Shown here: one piece after another, positions 20,304 through 28,815 of the stretch
Layout of the letters: each line of letters starts with the position of its first letter
Position numbering within the stretch: the first letter of the stretch is position 1
Assembly (NCBI GenBank): GCA_003164925.1
Contig: PLRV01000095.1
Span: 1 to 36,418, forward strand
DNA from: Caulobacteraceae bacterium
GTDB taxonomy: Bacteria; Pseudomonadota; Alphaproteobacteria; Caulobacterales; Caulobacteraceae
DNA: 36,418 nt
Direction: 5' to 3'
Program-made: the position numbers and the translations under genes
The notes under the pieces: generated by a model
Databases searched by the model: none
Told to the model about the DNA's origin: nothing
Seen by the model: the letters and a program-made list of their open reading frames with translations, nothing else

Positions 20304-21182
20304 ATGTCGACCATCGACCCAGCCGGCGCCTTCCCCCTCGGCGACCGCACCGTCAAACGTCTGGGCTACGGCGCCATGCAGTTGGCGGGTCCAGGCGTGT
20401 TCGGCCCACCCAAGGACCGTGACGGCGCCTTGGCGGTGCTGCGCGAAGCGGTTCGGCTGGGCGTGGACCACATAGACACCAGTGACTTCTACGGCCCGCA
20501 CGTCACCAACCAACTGATCCGCGAGGCGCTGGCGCCCTATCCGGACGATCTGGCCATCGTCACCAAGATCGGCGCCCGGCGCGGCGCCGACGGGTCGTGG
20601 AACCCGGCTTACTCTCCTGAGGAACTGACCCAGGCGGTGCACGACAATCTGCGCAACCTGGGCCTGGACGTGATCGAGGTGGTCAATCTTCGCATCATGT
20701 TCGACATCCATGGCCCAGCCGAAGGGTCGATCGAGGCGCCGCTGACAGCCCTGGCCGAGCTACGGCGCCAGGGCCTGGTGCGGCACATCGGGCTGAGCAA
20801 CGTCACCCCCGCCCAGATCGCCCAGGGGCGCGGAATCTGCCCGATCGTCTGCGTGCAGAACCAATACAACCTCGCGCATCGGGCCGACGACGCCCTGATC
20901 GACGACCTTGCCCGTGACGGCGTCGCCTATACGCCGTTCTTTCCGCTCGGCGGGTTTAACCCGTTGCAGTCTTCCACCCTGTCGGACGTCGCTACGCGCT
21001 TGGGCGCCACGCCCATGCAGGTCGCGCTGGCCTGGCTGTTGCGTCGCGCACCCAATATTCTGCTGATCCCCGGCACATCGTCCATCGCCCACCTGCACGA
21101 AAACCTCGCGGCGGGGGCGCTGGTGCTGCCGGGCGACGCCCTCAAGGCTCTGGATGGCGCGGCGGCGGTCGGCGGGGCCTGA
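20304..21182 (+). CDS. Aldo/keto reductase
   Basis: NADPH-dependent oxidoreductase of the AKR superfamily, 292 residues in a TIM barrel. Active-site positions: D58 and Y63 in HIDTSDFYG and K88 in IVTKIG are present. The usual catalytic histidine is replaced by N128 in EVVNLRIM, a change shared with the YdbC-like subgroup as I remember it. The NADP site is suggested by GLSNVTP and the late LIPGTSSIAHLHENLAA block. It starts 10 bp after the eno stop, so the two are probably co-transcribed. The substrate is unknown. Confidence 0.9.
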   Translation: MSTIDPAGAFPLGDRTVKRLGYGAMQLAGPGVFGPPKDRDGALAVLREAVRLGVDHIDTSDFYGPHVTNQLIREALAPYPDDLAIVTKIGARRGADGSWNPAYSPEELTQAVHDNLRNLGLDVIEVVNLRIMFDIHGPAEGSIEAPLTALAELRRQGLVRHIGLSNVTPAQIAQGRGICPIVCVQNQYNLAHRADDALIDDLARDGVAYTPFFPLGGFNPLQSSTLSDVATRLGATPMQVALAWLLRRAPNILLIPGTSSIAHLHENLAAGALVLPGDALKALDGAAAVGGA

Positions 21183-21266
21183 CAGGCAAACGGCGCCGCA
21201 TCAGACTTGGTTAACCCTGCCCAGCCAAAGTCGCCCCGAGAGTCGTTTTCCCGGAGCCGTTGAGCC

Positions 21267-21563
21267 GTGCTGGCCCGCCTCAGTTCTTATCTGCCCACCG
21301 CCATCCTCGCCTGCCTGATATTCTATTTTGGGTTTCAGGCGCTGACCGGGGACCGGGGACTTCTGTCGCTATCCGAGCGGAATGCGCATCTGGCGGCGCG
21401 CCGGACCGAGCTTGCCGGTCTACAGGAGCAGCAGCGTGTTCTGGACGCACGCATTCGCCTGCTGCGCGATGGTCAAATTTCGCGCGATCTCGTCGAAGAA
21501 CGCGCTCGATACCTGCTAGGCTTCTCTGACCCAAGGGATTATGTGATCCGCACGCAACCGTGA
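21267..21563 (+). CDS. ftsB: FtsB/DivIC-family septum formation initiator
   Basis: Bitopic cell-division protein that links FtsL and FtsQ in the divisome and helps activate septal wall synthesis. It has 98 residues from GTG 21267: a short cytoplasmic N-terminus, TM helix at about 8-27 (LPTAILACLIFYFGFQAL), a periplasmic coiled coil at about 35-70, and the family end block SRDLVEERARYLLGFSDPRDYVI. CCGGAG lies 10 nt upstream of the GTG. The position between eno and pdhA is the usual one in related alphaproteobacteria, which supports the assignment. Confidence 0.9.
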   Translation: MLARLSSYLPTAILACLIFYFGFQALTGDRGLLSLSERNAHLAARRTELAGLQEQQRVLDARIRLLRDGQISRDLVEERARYLLGFSDPRDYVIRTQP

Positions 21564-21601
21564 ATCCGATTGATTTGCGGTTACCCGGAATGGAGAGCTT
21601 G

Positions 21602-22618
21602 ATGGCGCGTGCGCGCAAGAACGGGGTCGGAGGGCAAAAAGCCAACTCCCTCGCCGACAAGGACCGTTGGCTAAAATACTATCGTTCGATGCTGTTGATC
21701 CGGCGGTTCGAGGAACGCGCCGGGCAGTTGTACGGCATGGGTCTGATCGGCGGTTTCTGCCACCTGTACATCGGCCAGGAAGCCATAGCCGTGGGCATGG
21801 AATCGGTCAAACGCGCTGGCGATCAGATCATTACCGGCTATCGCGACCACGGCCACATGCTGGCCGCCGGCATGGATCCCAAGGAAGTCATGGCCGAATT
21901 GACCGGCCGGGCGGGGGGGTCTTCGCACGGCAAGGGCGGCTCCATGCACATGTTCTCGGTGCCCAATGGCTTCTTCGGCGGCCATGGCATCGTCGGCGCC
22001 CAGGTATCTTTGGGCACGGGCCTGGCCCTGGCCAACAGCTACCGCAATGACGGCGCTGTCTCTTACACCTACTTTGGCGATGGCGCGGCTAACCAGGGCC
22101 AGGTGTACGAGAGCTTCAACATGGCCGAGCTGTGGAGCTTGCCCGTCGTCTATGTGATCGAGAACAACCAGTACGCCATGGGCACCAGCGTGGAGCGTTC
22201 ATCGGCCGAGACGCACCTTTATAGGCGCGGCCTGTCCTTCAACATTCCGGGCGAGGAAGTGGATGGCATGGATGTGGACGCCGTGGCCGAGGCCGGCGCC
22301 CGGGCGGCCGAACACGCCCGCACCAAAGGCCCCTACATCCTGGAAATGAAGACCTACCGCTACCGTGGCCACTCCATGTCCGACCCGGCCAAGTATCGGC
22401 CCCAGGGCGAGCTGGAGGAAGTGCGCAAGACGCGCGACCCTATCGACCATCTGAAGGCCAAGCTTGAAGGCGTCGGCCTCAAGGAAGAGGAGCTGAAGGC
22501 GATCGACGCGGAGGTGCGCCAGATCGTGCTGGATGCCGCCGAATACGCCCGCACCAGCCCCGAACCTGATCCATCCGAACTCTATACCGACGTCTATCTG
22601 GAGGCCGCGGCGCGATGA
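21602..22618 (+). CDS. pdhA: Pyruvate dehydrogenase E1 component, alpha subunit
   Basis: With PdhB forms the thiamine diphosphate-dependent E1 that decarboxylates pyruvate. It has 338 residues from ATG 21602, chosen because GGAGAG lies 5 nt upstream; the frame is open to GTG 21560, which would overlap ftsB. The TPP-binding motif runs from G159-D160-G161 ([13 protein letters not shown]) to the VIENNQ block. The phosphorylation-loop region [15 protein letters not shown] is also present. It overlaps pdhB by 4 bp (ATGA). First gene of pdhA-pdhB-pdhC-lpdA. Confidence 0.97.
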   Translation: MARARKNGVGGQKANSLADKDRWLKYYRSMLLIRRFEERAGQLYGMGLIGGFCHLYIGQEAIAVGMESVKRAGDQIITGYRDHGHMLAAGMDPKEVMAELTGRAGGSSHGKGGSMHMFSVPNGFFGGHGIVGAQVSLGTGLALANSYRNDGAVSYTYFGDGAANQGQVYESFNMAELWSLPVVYVIENNQYAMGTSVERSSAETHLYRRGLSFNIPGEEVDGMDVDAVAEAGARAAEHARTKGPYILEMKTYRYRGHSMSDPAKYRPQGELEEVRKTRDPIDHLKAKLEGVGLKEEELKAIDAEVRQIVLDAAEYARTSPEPDPSELYTDVYLEAAAR

Positions 22619-23976
22619 GCGTAGAAATCCTCATGCCGGCCCTCTCGCCCACCATGGAAGAGGGCAACCTCGCCAAATGGCACATCAAACCGGGCGACAA
22701 GGTCGAATCCGGCCAGGTGATCGCCGAGATCGAGACCGACAAGGCCACCATGGAGGTGGAAGCGGTCGACGAGGGCATCGTCTCCGAAATCCTGGTGCCG
22801 GAAGGCTCCGAGGGTGTGAAGGTCAACACGCCCATCGCCCGCCTGGGGACCGGCGCGGCCAACGGCAAGGCGCCTTCCGCTACGCCTGAACCGGCCGCGG
22901 CCAAGGCTTCCGAGCCGGCCGCGCTCAAGGCTGAGGTCGCCGCGCCGGTCGCCAAGGCCCCCGCCAAAGACCCGGAAATTCCCGCCGGAACCCGCCTGGT
23001 CAAGGTGACGGTCCGCGACGCTCTGCGCGACGCCATGGCTGAGGAAATGCGTCGTGACAGCGATGTCTTCCTCATGGGCGAAGAGGTCGCCCAATATCAG
23101 GGCGCCTACAAGGTCAGCCGCGATTTGCTGCAGGAATTCGGCGAGCGGCGGGTGATCGACACCCCCATCACCGAACATGGCTTCACCGGCCTGGGCGTCG
23201 GCGCCGCCATGGCCGGGCTAAAGCCCATCGTGGAGTTCATGACCTGGAACTTCGCCATGCAGGCGATGGACCAGCTGATCAACTCCGCCGCCAAGACGCT
23301 CTACATGTCGGGCGGCCAGATCCGCTGCTCGATCGTGTTTCGCGGTCCCAACGGCGCGGCCGCCCGCGTGGCGGCCCAGCACAGCCAGGACTATTCGGCA
23401 TGGTACGCCAATGTGCCGGGCTTGAAGGTGATCGCACCCTACGATGCGGCCGACGCCAAGGGCCTGCTCAAGGCCGCCATCCGCGACCCCAATCCGATCA
23501 TCTTCCTCGAGCACGAACTGCTCTACGGCCAGGAATTCGATGTGCCGGAGATCGAGGACTGGATCGTGCCGATCGGCAAGGCCAAGGTCCGCCGCGAGGG
23601 AACGAGCCTTACGATCACCGCGCACTCGCGCATGGTGGGGCTGGCGCTCAAGGCCGCCGAGGAGCTGGCCGCCGACGGGATCGAGGCCGAGGTGATCGAC
23701 CTGCGCACCCTGCGTCCGCTGGATCACGGCACCATCGTGGAAAGCGTGAAGAAGACCAACCGCCTGGTCACGGTCGAGGAAGGCTGGGGTCCCATGGGCG
23801 TCGGCGCCGAAGTCGCCGCCCGGGTGGTGGAGCACGCCTTCGACTACTTGGATGCACCGCCTCTGCGGGTCTGCCAGGAGGACGTCCCCATGCCCTACGC
23901 CGCCAATCTGGAAGCGATCTCGCTGCCTTCGGTGGAGAAGATCGTGAAGGCGGCCAAGGCCGTCTGCTATCGCTGA
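22615..23976 (+). CDS. pdhB: Pyruvate dehydrogenase E1 beta subunit with N-terminal lipoyl domain
   Basis: Second half of E1, 453 residues. An extra lipoyl domain occupies about 1-80 with lipoylated lysine K43 in ETDKATME. An alanine/proline/lysine-rich linker (about 84-125) joins it to the transketolase-like E1 beta body ([52 protein letters not shown]) and C-terminal domain ([17 protein letters not shown]). Lipoyl-E1 beta fusions are known from alphaproteobacteria, so this is expected. The lipoyl segment is nearly identical in DNA to that of pdhC. The start overlaps the pdhA stop. Confidence 0.97.
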   Translation: MSVEILMPALSPTMEEGNLAKWHIKPGDKVESGQVIAEIETDKATMEVEAVDEGIVSEILVPEGSEGVKVNTPIARLGTGAANGKAPSATPEPAAAKASEPAALKAEVAAPVAKAPAKDPEIPAGTRLVKVTVRDALRDAMAEEMRRDSDVFLMGEEVAQYQGAYKVSRDLLQEFGERRVIDTPITEHGFTGLGVGAAMAGLKPIVEFMTWNFAMQAMDQLINSAAKTLYMSGGQIRCSIVFRGPNGAAARVAAQHSQDYSAWYANVPGLKVIAPYDAADAKGLLKAAIRDPNPIIFLEHELLYGQEFDVPEIEDWIVPIGKAKVRREGTSLTITAHSRMVGLALKAAEELAADGIEAEVIDLRTLRPLDHGTIVESVKKTNRLVTVEEGWGPMGVGAEVAARVVEHAFDYLDAPPLRVCQEDVPMPYAANLEAISLPSVEKIVKAAKAVCYR

Positions 23977-23998
23977 CACGGCCAGTTCGGACAAAACC

Positions 23999-25264
23999 AT
24001 GACCGACATTCTCATGCCCGCCCTCTCCCCCACCATGGAAGAGGGCAATCTGGCCAAATGGCGCATCAAGGTTGGCGACAAGGTCGAATCCGGCCAGGTG
24101 ATCGCCGAGATCGAGACCGATAAGGCCACCATGGAGGTGGAAGCGGTCGACGAGGGCGTTGTCTCCGAAATCCTGGTGCCGGCGGGAACCGAGGGCGTGA
24201 AGGTCAACGCCCTCATCGCCCGGCTGAAGGACGAGGGCGCTGCGGCGGGCAAGCCGGCGCTCGCGGCCCCGCCGGTCAAGGCCGAAGCCCCGCCCGCGCC
24301 GAAGTCTGAAGCGGCGCCGGCTCCCGTGGCTCCCACGACCGTCGCGTCGGCGCCGGCTGCGCCCAAGGCCTCCGGGGATCGGGTTTTCGCCTCGCCCCTG
24401 GCCAAGCGCCTGGCCGTTCAGAAAGGCGTGGACCTGAAGGCCGTGGCCGGCTCTGGCCCCCATGGGCGGATCATCGCCCGCGACGTGGAGCAGGCCAAGC
24501 CGGGCGTCGCTCCAGCTGGCGCAGCGCCGGCGCCGCAGCGCCAAGCCCTCAGCCTGGAGCAGATGGGCATCGCGCCTGGGTCCTACGACCTGGTCCCGCT
24601 GTCCAACATGCGCAAGACCATCGCGCGGCGCTTGACCGAAAGCTTCCGCGACATCCCGCACTTTCCCCTGTCCATCGATCTGGAGATCGACAGGCTGCTC
24701 GAAGCGCGCCAGCGCATCAACGGATCCCTGGGCAATGACGTGCGGGTGTCGGTCAACGACATCGTCATCCGCGCCGCCGCCCTGGCGCTGAAGAAGGTGC
24801 CCGAGGCCAACGCCAGTTACACGGCCGAGGGCATCGCCATGCATAAGCATGCCGACATCGCCATGGCGGTGGCCATCGACGGCGGGCTGATCACCCCGAT
24901 CATCCGCGCGGCCGAGACCAAGGGCCTGGTGCAGATATCCAAGGAATCCAAGGATCTGGCCGAACGCGCGCGCACCGGCAAGCTCAAGCCGGAGGAATAC
25001 CAGGGCGGCACCTTCTCGGTGTCGAACCTCGGCATGTTCGGCATCAAAAGTTTCGCCTCGATCATCAACGAGCCGCAGGGCGCCATCCTGTCGGTGGGCG
25101 CCGGCGAGAAGCGGGCGGTCGTGCGCGGCGATCAGATCGTCGCCGCCACGGTGATGACTGTGACCTTGACCTGCGATCACCGGGTGGTCGATGGGGCCAT
25201 CGGCGCCCGCTGGCTGCAGGCCTTCAAGCCGCTGATCGAAGACCCCATCGTGATGCTGGCTTAG
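23999..25264 (+). CDS. pdhC: Pyruvate dehydrogenase E2, dihydrolipoamide acetyltransferase
   Basis: Core of the complex; passes acetyl from lipoate to CoA. It has 421 residues: lipoyl domain about 1-78 with K42 in ETDKATME; Ala/Pro linker; peripheral-subunit-binding domain about 122-160 ([30 protein letters not shown]); second linker; catalytic domain from about 195 ([13 protein letters not shown]) ending with the active-site [17 protein letters not shown] (His and Asp). It lies 22 bp after pdhB and 9 bp before lpdA. Confidence 0.98.
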   Translation: MTDILMPALSPTMEEGNLAKWRIKVGDKVESGQVIAEIETDKATMEVEAVDEGVVSEILVPAGTEGVKVNALIARLKDEGAAAGKPALAAPPVKAEAPPAPKSEAAPAPVAPTTVASAPAAPKASGDRVFASPLAKRLAVQKGVDLKAVAGSGPHGRIIARDVEQAKPGVAPAGAAPAPQRQALSLEQMGIAPGSYDLVPLSNMRKTIARRLTESFRDIPHFPLSIDLEIDRLLEARQRINGSLGNDVRVSVNDIVIRAAALALKKVPEANASYTAEGIAMHKHADIAMAVAIDGGLITPIIRAAETKGLVQISKESKDLAERARTGKLKPEEYQGGTFSVSNLGMFGIKSFASIINEPQGAILSVGAGEKRAVVRGDQIVAATVMTVTLTCDHRVVDGAIGARWLQAFKPLIEDPIVMLA

Positions 25265-25273
25265 GAGGCTCCC

Positions 25274-26674
25274 GTGGATTTCGATGTTATCGTCATCGGC
25301 TCGGGTCCCGGCGGCTATGTGGCCGCCATCCGCGCCGCCCAACTGGGCTTCAAGACCGCCATCGTCGAGCGCGAGCTCCTGGGCGGCATCTGCCTGAACT
25401 GGGGCTGCATTCCCACCAAGGCGCTGCTCAAGTCCGGAGAGCTCTACGAACAGCTCGGCCACTTGGAAAGCTACGGCCTGTCCGTCACCGGCCGTTCCTA
25501 CGACTTCGACAAGGTGGTGCAGCGCTCGCGCGGGGTGGCCAAGACCCTCAACGGCGGCGTCGCCTTCCTGATGAAAAAGAACAAGATCGAGGTGATTGAA
25601 GGGACGGCCAAGCTGGAAAAGAGCTCGCCCGCGCCCAAGGTCGTGATCGCGCTCAAGGCCGGCGGCAGCCGCACGGTGCAGGCCAAGAACGTGATCGTCG
25701 CCACCGGCGCGCGCGCGCGCGCCATCCCCTCCATCGGCCTGGAGCCGGACGGCGACAAGGTTTGGACCTATCGCGAGGCTCTGGTTCCCAAGTCCGCCCC
25801 CGAGTCGCTGATCGTGATCGGCTCGGGCGCCATCGGCATCGAGTTCGCCAGCTTCTTCCGCGCCCTGGGCTCGGACGTGACGGTGATCGAGGCCTTGGAC
25901 CGCATCCTGCCGGTGGAGGACGAAGAGGTGTCCAAGGCCGCCCACAAATCCTTCGAGAAGCGCGGGCTGAAGTTCCGGGTCGCCGCCTCGGTCAAGAAGC
26001 TCACGAAAGACAAGAGCGGTGTCACGATTGAGCTGGAATCAGGCGGCAAGACCGAAAGCCTGAAGGCCGACGTGGCCATCGTGGCCGTGGGCATCGTGGG
26101 CAATGTCGAGAACCTGGGCCTTGAGGCCCTGGGCGTGAAGATCGAGAAGACCCACATCGTCACCGACGATAACGGCGCCACGGGCGTCGCGGGCCTTTAC
26201 GCCATCGGCGATGTGGCCGGTCCGCCCTGGCTCGCCCACAAGGCCAGCCACGAGGGCATCCATTGCGTTGAGCACATCGCCGGGCTGAAGCCCACCAACC
26301 TGCACTCGCCGGTGCCGGGCTGCACCTATTCCACGCCCCAGATCGCCTCGGTGGGTCTGACCGAAGCCCAGGCCAAGGCCAAGGGACTGGACGTGAAGGT
26401 CGGCCGCTATCCCTTCAAGAACCACGGCAAGAACATCGCCTCGGGCGAGACCGACGGCTTCGTCAAGACCGTGTTCGACGCCAAGACCGGCGCCTTGCTC
26501 GGCGCGCACATGATCGGGGCGGAAGTCACGGAGATGATCCAGGGCTTCACCATCGCCATGACCATGGAAGCCACCGAGGCCGAACTGATGGCCACCTGCT
26601 TCCCGCACCCGACAATGTCGGAGGCCATGCACGAGTCCACGCTTGATGCGTATGGGCGAGCGATTCACATCTGA
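25274..26674 (+). CDS. lpdA: Dihydrolipoamide dehydrogenase (E3)
   Basis: FAD enzyme that reoxidises dihydrolipoamide and makes NADH. It has 466 residues from GTG 25274, backed by AGGAGG 6 nt upstream. FAD site GSGPGG near 9-14; redox-active disulfide C40-x4-C45 in GGICLNWGCIPTKA; NAD site GSGAIGIEFASFF near 185; second FAD block YAIGDVAGPPWLAHKA; C-terminal interface with the catalytic His-Glu pair in CFPHPTMSEAMHEST. It is last in the pdh operon and may also serve other 2-oxoacid dehydrogenases, although those often have their own copy. Confidence 0.98.
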   Translation: MDFDVIVIGSGPGGYVAAIRAAQLGFKTAIVERELLGGICLNWGCIPTKALLKSGELYEQLGHLESYGLSVTGRSYDFDKVVQRSRGVAKTLNGGVAFLMKKNKIEVIEGTAKLEKSSPAPKVVIALKAGGSRTVQAKNVIVATGARARAIPSIGLEPDGDKVWTYREALVPKSAPESLIVIGSGAIGIEFASFFRALGSDVTVIEALDRILPVEDEEVSKAAHKSFEKRGLKFRVAASVKKLTKDKSGVTIELESGGKTESLKADVAIVAVGIVGNVENLGLEALGVKIEKTHIVTDDNGATGVAGLYAIGDVAGPPWLAHKASHEGIHCVEHIAGLKPTNLHSPVPGCTYSTPQIASVGLTEAQAKAKGLDVKVGRYPFKNHGKNIASGETDGFVKTVFDAKTGALLGAHMIGAEVTEMIQGFTIAMTMEATEAELMATCFPHPTMSEAMHESTLDAYGRAIHI

Positions 26675-26760
26675 GGCTGGGCGCAAGGTTCGCTCAGAGC
26701 GTCCCCTGAAGAGGCCGGCCAGAGATCGGCGCCTTCGCGCGGCGTGGATGATTCCCGCTG

Positions 26761-26797
26761 GAGTCGGATGACTTCTCTCGAAGTCTGAATCCGGCTC
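26761..26797. repeat. Palindromic repeat 1 downstream of lpdA
   Basis: GAGTCGGAT (26761-26769) pairs with ATCCGGCTC (26789-26797) apart from one T-G pair, and GACTTC (26770-26775) pairs exactly with GAAGTC (26780-26785) around a TCTC loop. It lies in the 326-bp gene-free stretch between lpdA and the sulfotransferase-like gene. The rest of that stretch holds palindromic repeat 2, 16 bp further on, and an AT-richer part before 27001 that should contain the next promoter. Confidence 0.65.
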
Positions 26798-26813
26798 TAC
26801 ATATTTGAATCTA

Positions 26814-26860
26814 GAGCACGATTCAGCGTTTAGGCCCATCCGCCTAAACCCATCGTGCTC
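26814..26860. repeat. Palindromic repeat 2 downstream of lpdA
   Basis: Outer arms GAGCACGAT (26814-26822) and ATCGTGCTC (26852-26860) are exact reverse complements, as are inner arms GTTTAGGC (26828-26835) and GCCTAAAC (26842-26849), around CCATCC. From memory, intergenic palindromes of this GAGCACGAT/GTTTAGG type recur in related alphaproteobacterial genomes, so this is probably a REP/MITE-like element rather than a site specific to its neighbours. Confidence 0.7.
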
Positions 26861-27000
26861 AAGCGTCCAACGCCTATTGCGTTCAGACAGGGGGCGACGC
26901 GCGGACGTCCTGAAAAACGCCGAAACACGCCCGTAATGACGCGGCAAATTAACTGCGTTAGTCTGCCGTATACGGGCTAATTCGGGTAGGGGTTGTCTTT

Positions 27001-27828
27001 ATGTATACCGAGTTGCGTCTCGCTCTGCGCGACCTGCAAACCGATTTCTCCAGCTTTCACCTGCTCAAGTACCGTCGAGTCGACGGCTTTTTGTTTTCCA
27101 GCAAGAACTCCGGCACCCATTGGCTGCGCGCCATGCTCAGCGCCGCCATCGCCCATCATCTGGGCCTGCCGCCGCCGGCCTTCGCCAACGGGCCCGAGGC
27201 CGATGTCTACATCCGCCATCCCAAACGGCCGCGGCGCTACGAGCAGGCGCCCGATATCGGCTGTTCGCACACCATCCCCTCGCGCCTGTCGCTGCTGCCC
27301 TTCGCTCTGGGCCTGATGTCTCTGCCGCCCACGGTGGTGCTGGTGCGTCATATTCCCGAGGCGCTGGTCTCCTATTTCGTCAAATGGAGCGCCAATGGCG
27401 GGCACGGGGAACTGGGCGCCTTGCCCCAGTTCGTCCGTCGTCCGGCGCCGGGCGCACGCAGCGGCGACGACATCTGGTGGTATGTGCGCTTCTTCAACCG
27501 CTGGGGCGAGATCAGTCGCATGGCGAAGGGCCGGGTGATGGTGGTGCGCTACAGCCAGTTGCACGCCGACCCGGCGGCCCTGATCGCACGCATCTGGGCC
27601 CATTGGGGCGTGGCCTTGAGCGCGAACGACATCGCCGCGGGGGTGCGCGCTGGCTCGCGCCAAAGCATGACCGAGCGTCTGGATCCGGTGTGGAACGAGG
27701 CTGTGGTGTCCGATCCCGCCGCGCGAGCCAAGGCTCGGCTCGCGGATGAGGACCGGGTGCTGCTGTGGAGCATCATGGCGCGGCATTTGCGCTACAGCCT
27801 GTGGCCGGGCCGATATCCCCTCGCTTGA
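27001..27828 (+). CDS. Sulfotransferase-like protein
   Basis: 275 residues. A P-loop-like segment FLFSSKNSGTHWLRAML at 30-46 corresponds to the 5'-phosphosulfate site of PAPS-dependent sulfotransferases (family form YPKSGTTWL). VVLVRHIPEALVSYF at about 112-126 corresponds to the 3'-phosphate site (family RNPKDVAVSYY). YVRFFNRWGEI, then VMVVRYSQLHADP, matches the later conserved block in which the polypeptide chooses its fold. The acceptor is unknown. The conserved lysine is present as K35; the substitution of His for a usual Thr at position 40 is mild. ATG 27001 has GGTAGGGG upstream. It is the first gene of the accessory block after lpdA and may be co-transcribed with the SDR-GMC pair. Confidence 0.75.
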   Translation: MYTELRLALRDLQTDFSSFHLLKYRRVDGFLFSSKNSGTHWLRAMLSAAIAHHLGLPPPAFANGPEADVYIRHPKRPRRYEQAPDIGCSHTIPSRLSLLPFALGLMSLPPTVVLVRHIPEALVSYFVKWSANGGHGELGALPQFVRRPAPGARSGDDIWWYVRFFNRWGEISRMAKGRVMVVRYSQLHADPAALIARIWAHWGVALSANDIAAGVRAGSRQSMTERLDPVWNEAVVSDPAARAKARLADEDRVLLWSIMARHLRYSLWPGRYPLA

Positions 27829-27995
27829 TCGGGGCTGAACTCCACGCCGCGCGTTCTGTCACGACGCTTGGGTGCGCGCGGACGTCCGTTCGGCTGCTCC
27901 ACAAGGCGCTGCGCCGGGCCGGGTCTCGGCGGAAACGCTTCCGCAACGCCCTTCAGAAGCGCACAAACAGGGCGGCGTCCAAGCGGAGTCGGCCC

Positions 27996-28811
27996 ATGAC
28001 ACTTTCGTCCACGACGAGGCCTCTCGCCTTGGTCACCGGCGCTTCGGCTGGCCTGGGCGAGGCCTTCGCCCGCGCCTATGCCGCACGGGGACACGATCTG
28101 GCCCTGGTCGCCCGCCGCGCGGACCGGCTGGAGGCCCTGGCGGCGCAATTGTCCGCCGCGCACGGGATCGAAGCCTATGCCTTGCCCGCCGATCTGGCGG
28201 CGACCGATGCGCACAAGCCGATCCTGGCGGCCCTGGCCGAACGGGGGCGGCATGTCGATGTGTTGGTCAACAACGCCGGTTTCAGCATCGCCCAGAGCTA
28301 CGTCGGCGTGCCGTGGGAGCGCCAGCGCGACTTCCTGATGACCCTGATCGTCAGCGCCTGCGGCCTGGCCTATGGCGTGCTGCCCGGCATGATCGAGCGG
28401 GGGGGCGGGGCTATCGTCAATGTCGCGTCCCTGGCCGGCTTCGCCCCCGGCGCGGTGGGCCACACCCTTTATCCGGGGGCCAAGAGCCTGATGATCAAGT
28501 TCAGCCAGTCGCTGGACGCGGAGACGCGCGGGCAGGGCGTGCGCGTGACCGCGATCTGCCCCGGATTCACCTTGACCGATTTCGCCCGCGCCAACGGCAC
28601 GCAGGACCTGATGGATCAGGCGCCCCGCCGGTTCTTCCAGACCGCCGAGGAGGTGGTGCGGACCGCTATCGAGGCCAACCTGAAGGGCAGGGTGGTGGTC
28701 GTTCCGGGCTTGCACAACCAGGTCGCGGCGGCCCTCATGCACTATCTGCCCGAGTCCCTGGTGAGCGCCATCGTCCGCCGGGGCTCGGCCAAGTACCATC
28801 TGGAGTCCTGA
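27996..28811 (+). CDS. Short-chain dehydrogenase/reductase
   Basis: Classical SDR of 271 residues that oxidises or reduces an alcohol/ketone with NAD(P). Cofactor motif TGASAGLG at 14-21, NNAGFS near 97, catalytic serine in NVASLAGF, and the Y159-P-G-A-K163 catalytic pair. The PGF block follows as ICPGFTLTDF. The start ATG 27996 is preceded by GCGGAG; the frame is open to 27765, but that extension overlaps the sulfotransferase-like gene. Only 4 bp separate it from the GMC oxidoreductase gene, so the two form an operon and may act on the same lipid or sterol-like substrate (inference). Confidence 0.92.
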   Translation: MTLSSTTRPLALVTGASAGLGEAFARAYAARGHDLALVARRADRLEALAAQLSAAHGIEAYALPADLAATDAHKPILAALAERGRHVDVLVNNAGFSIAQSYVGVPWERQRDFLMTLIVSACGLAYGVLPGMIERGGGAIVNVASLAGFAPGAVGHTLYPGAKSLMIKFSQSLDAETRGQGVRVTAICPGFTLTDFARANGTQDLMDQAPRRFFQTAEEVVRTAIEANLKGRVVVVPGLHNQVAAALMHYLPESLVSAIVRRGSAKYHLES

Positions 28812-28815
28812 GTCC

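Noticed and set aside
23768-25945. A 725-codon open frame on the minus strand
   Set aside because: It is antisense to pdhB, pdhC and lpdA, whose motifs are complete. Its composition (His/Gly/Asp/Arg-rich, no family) is what GC-rich genes give on the opposite strand.
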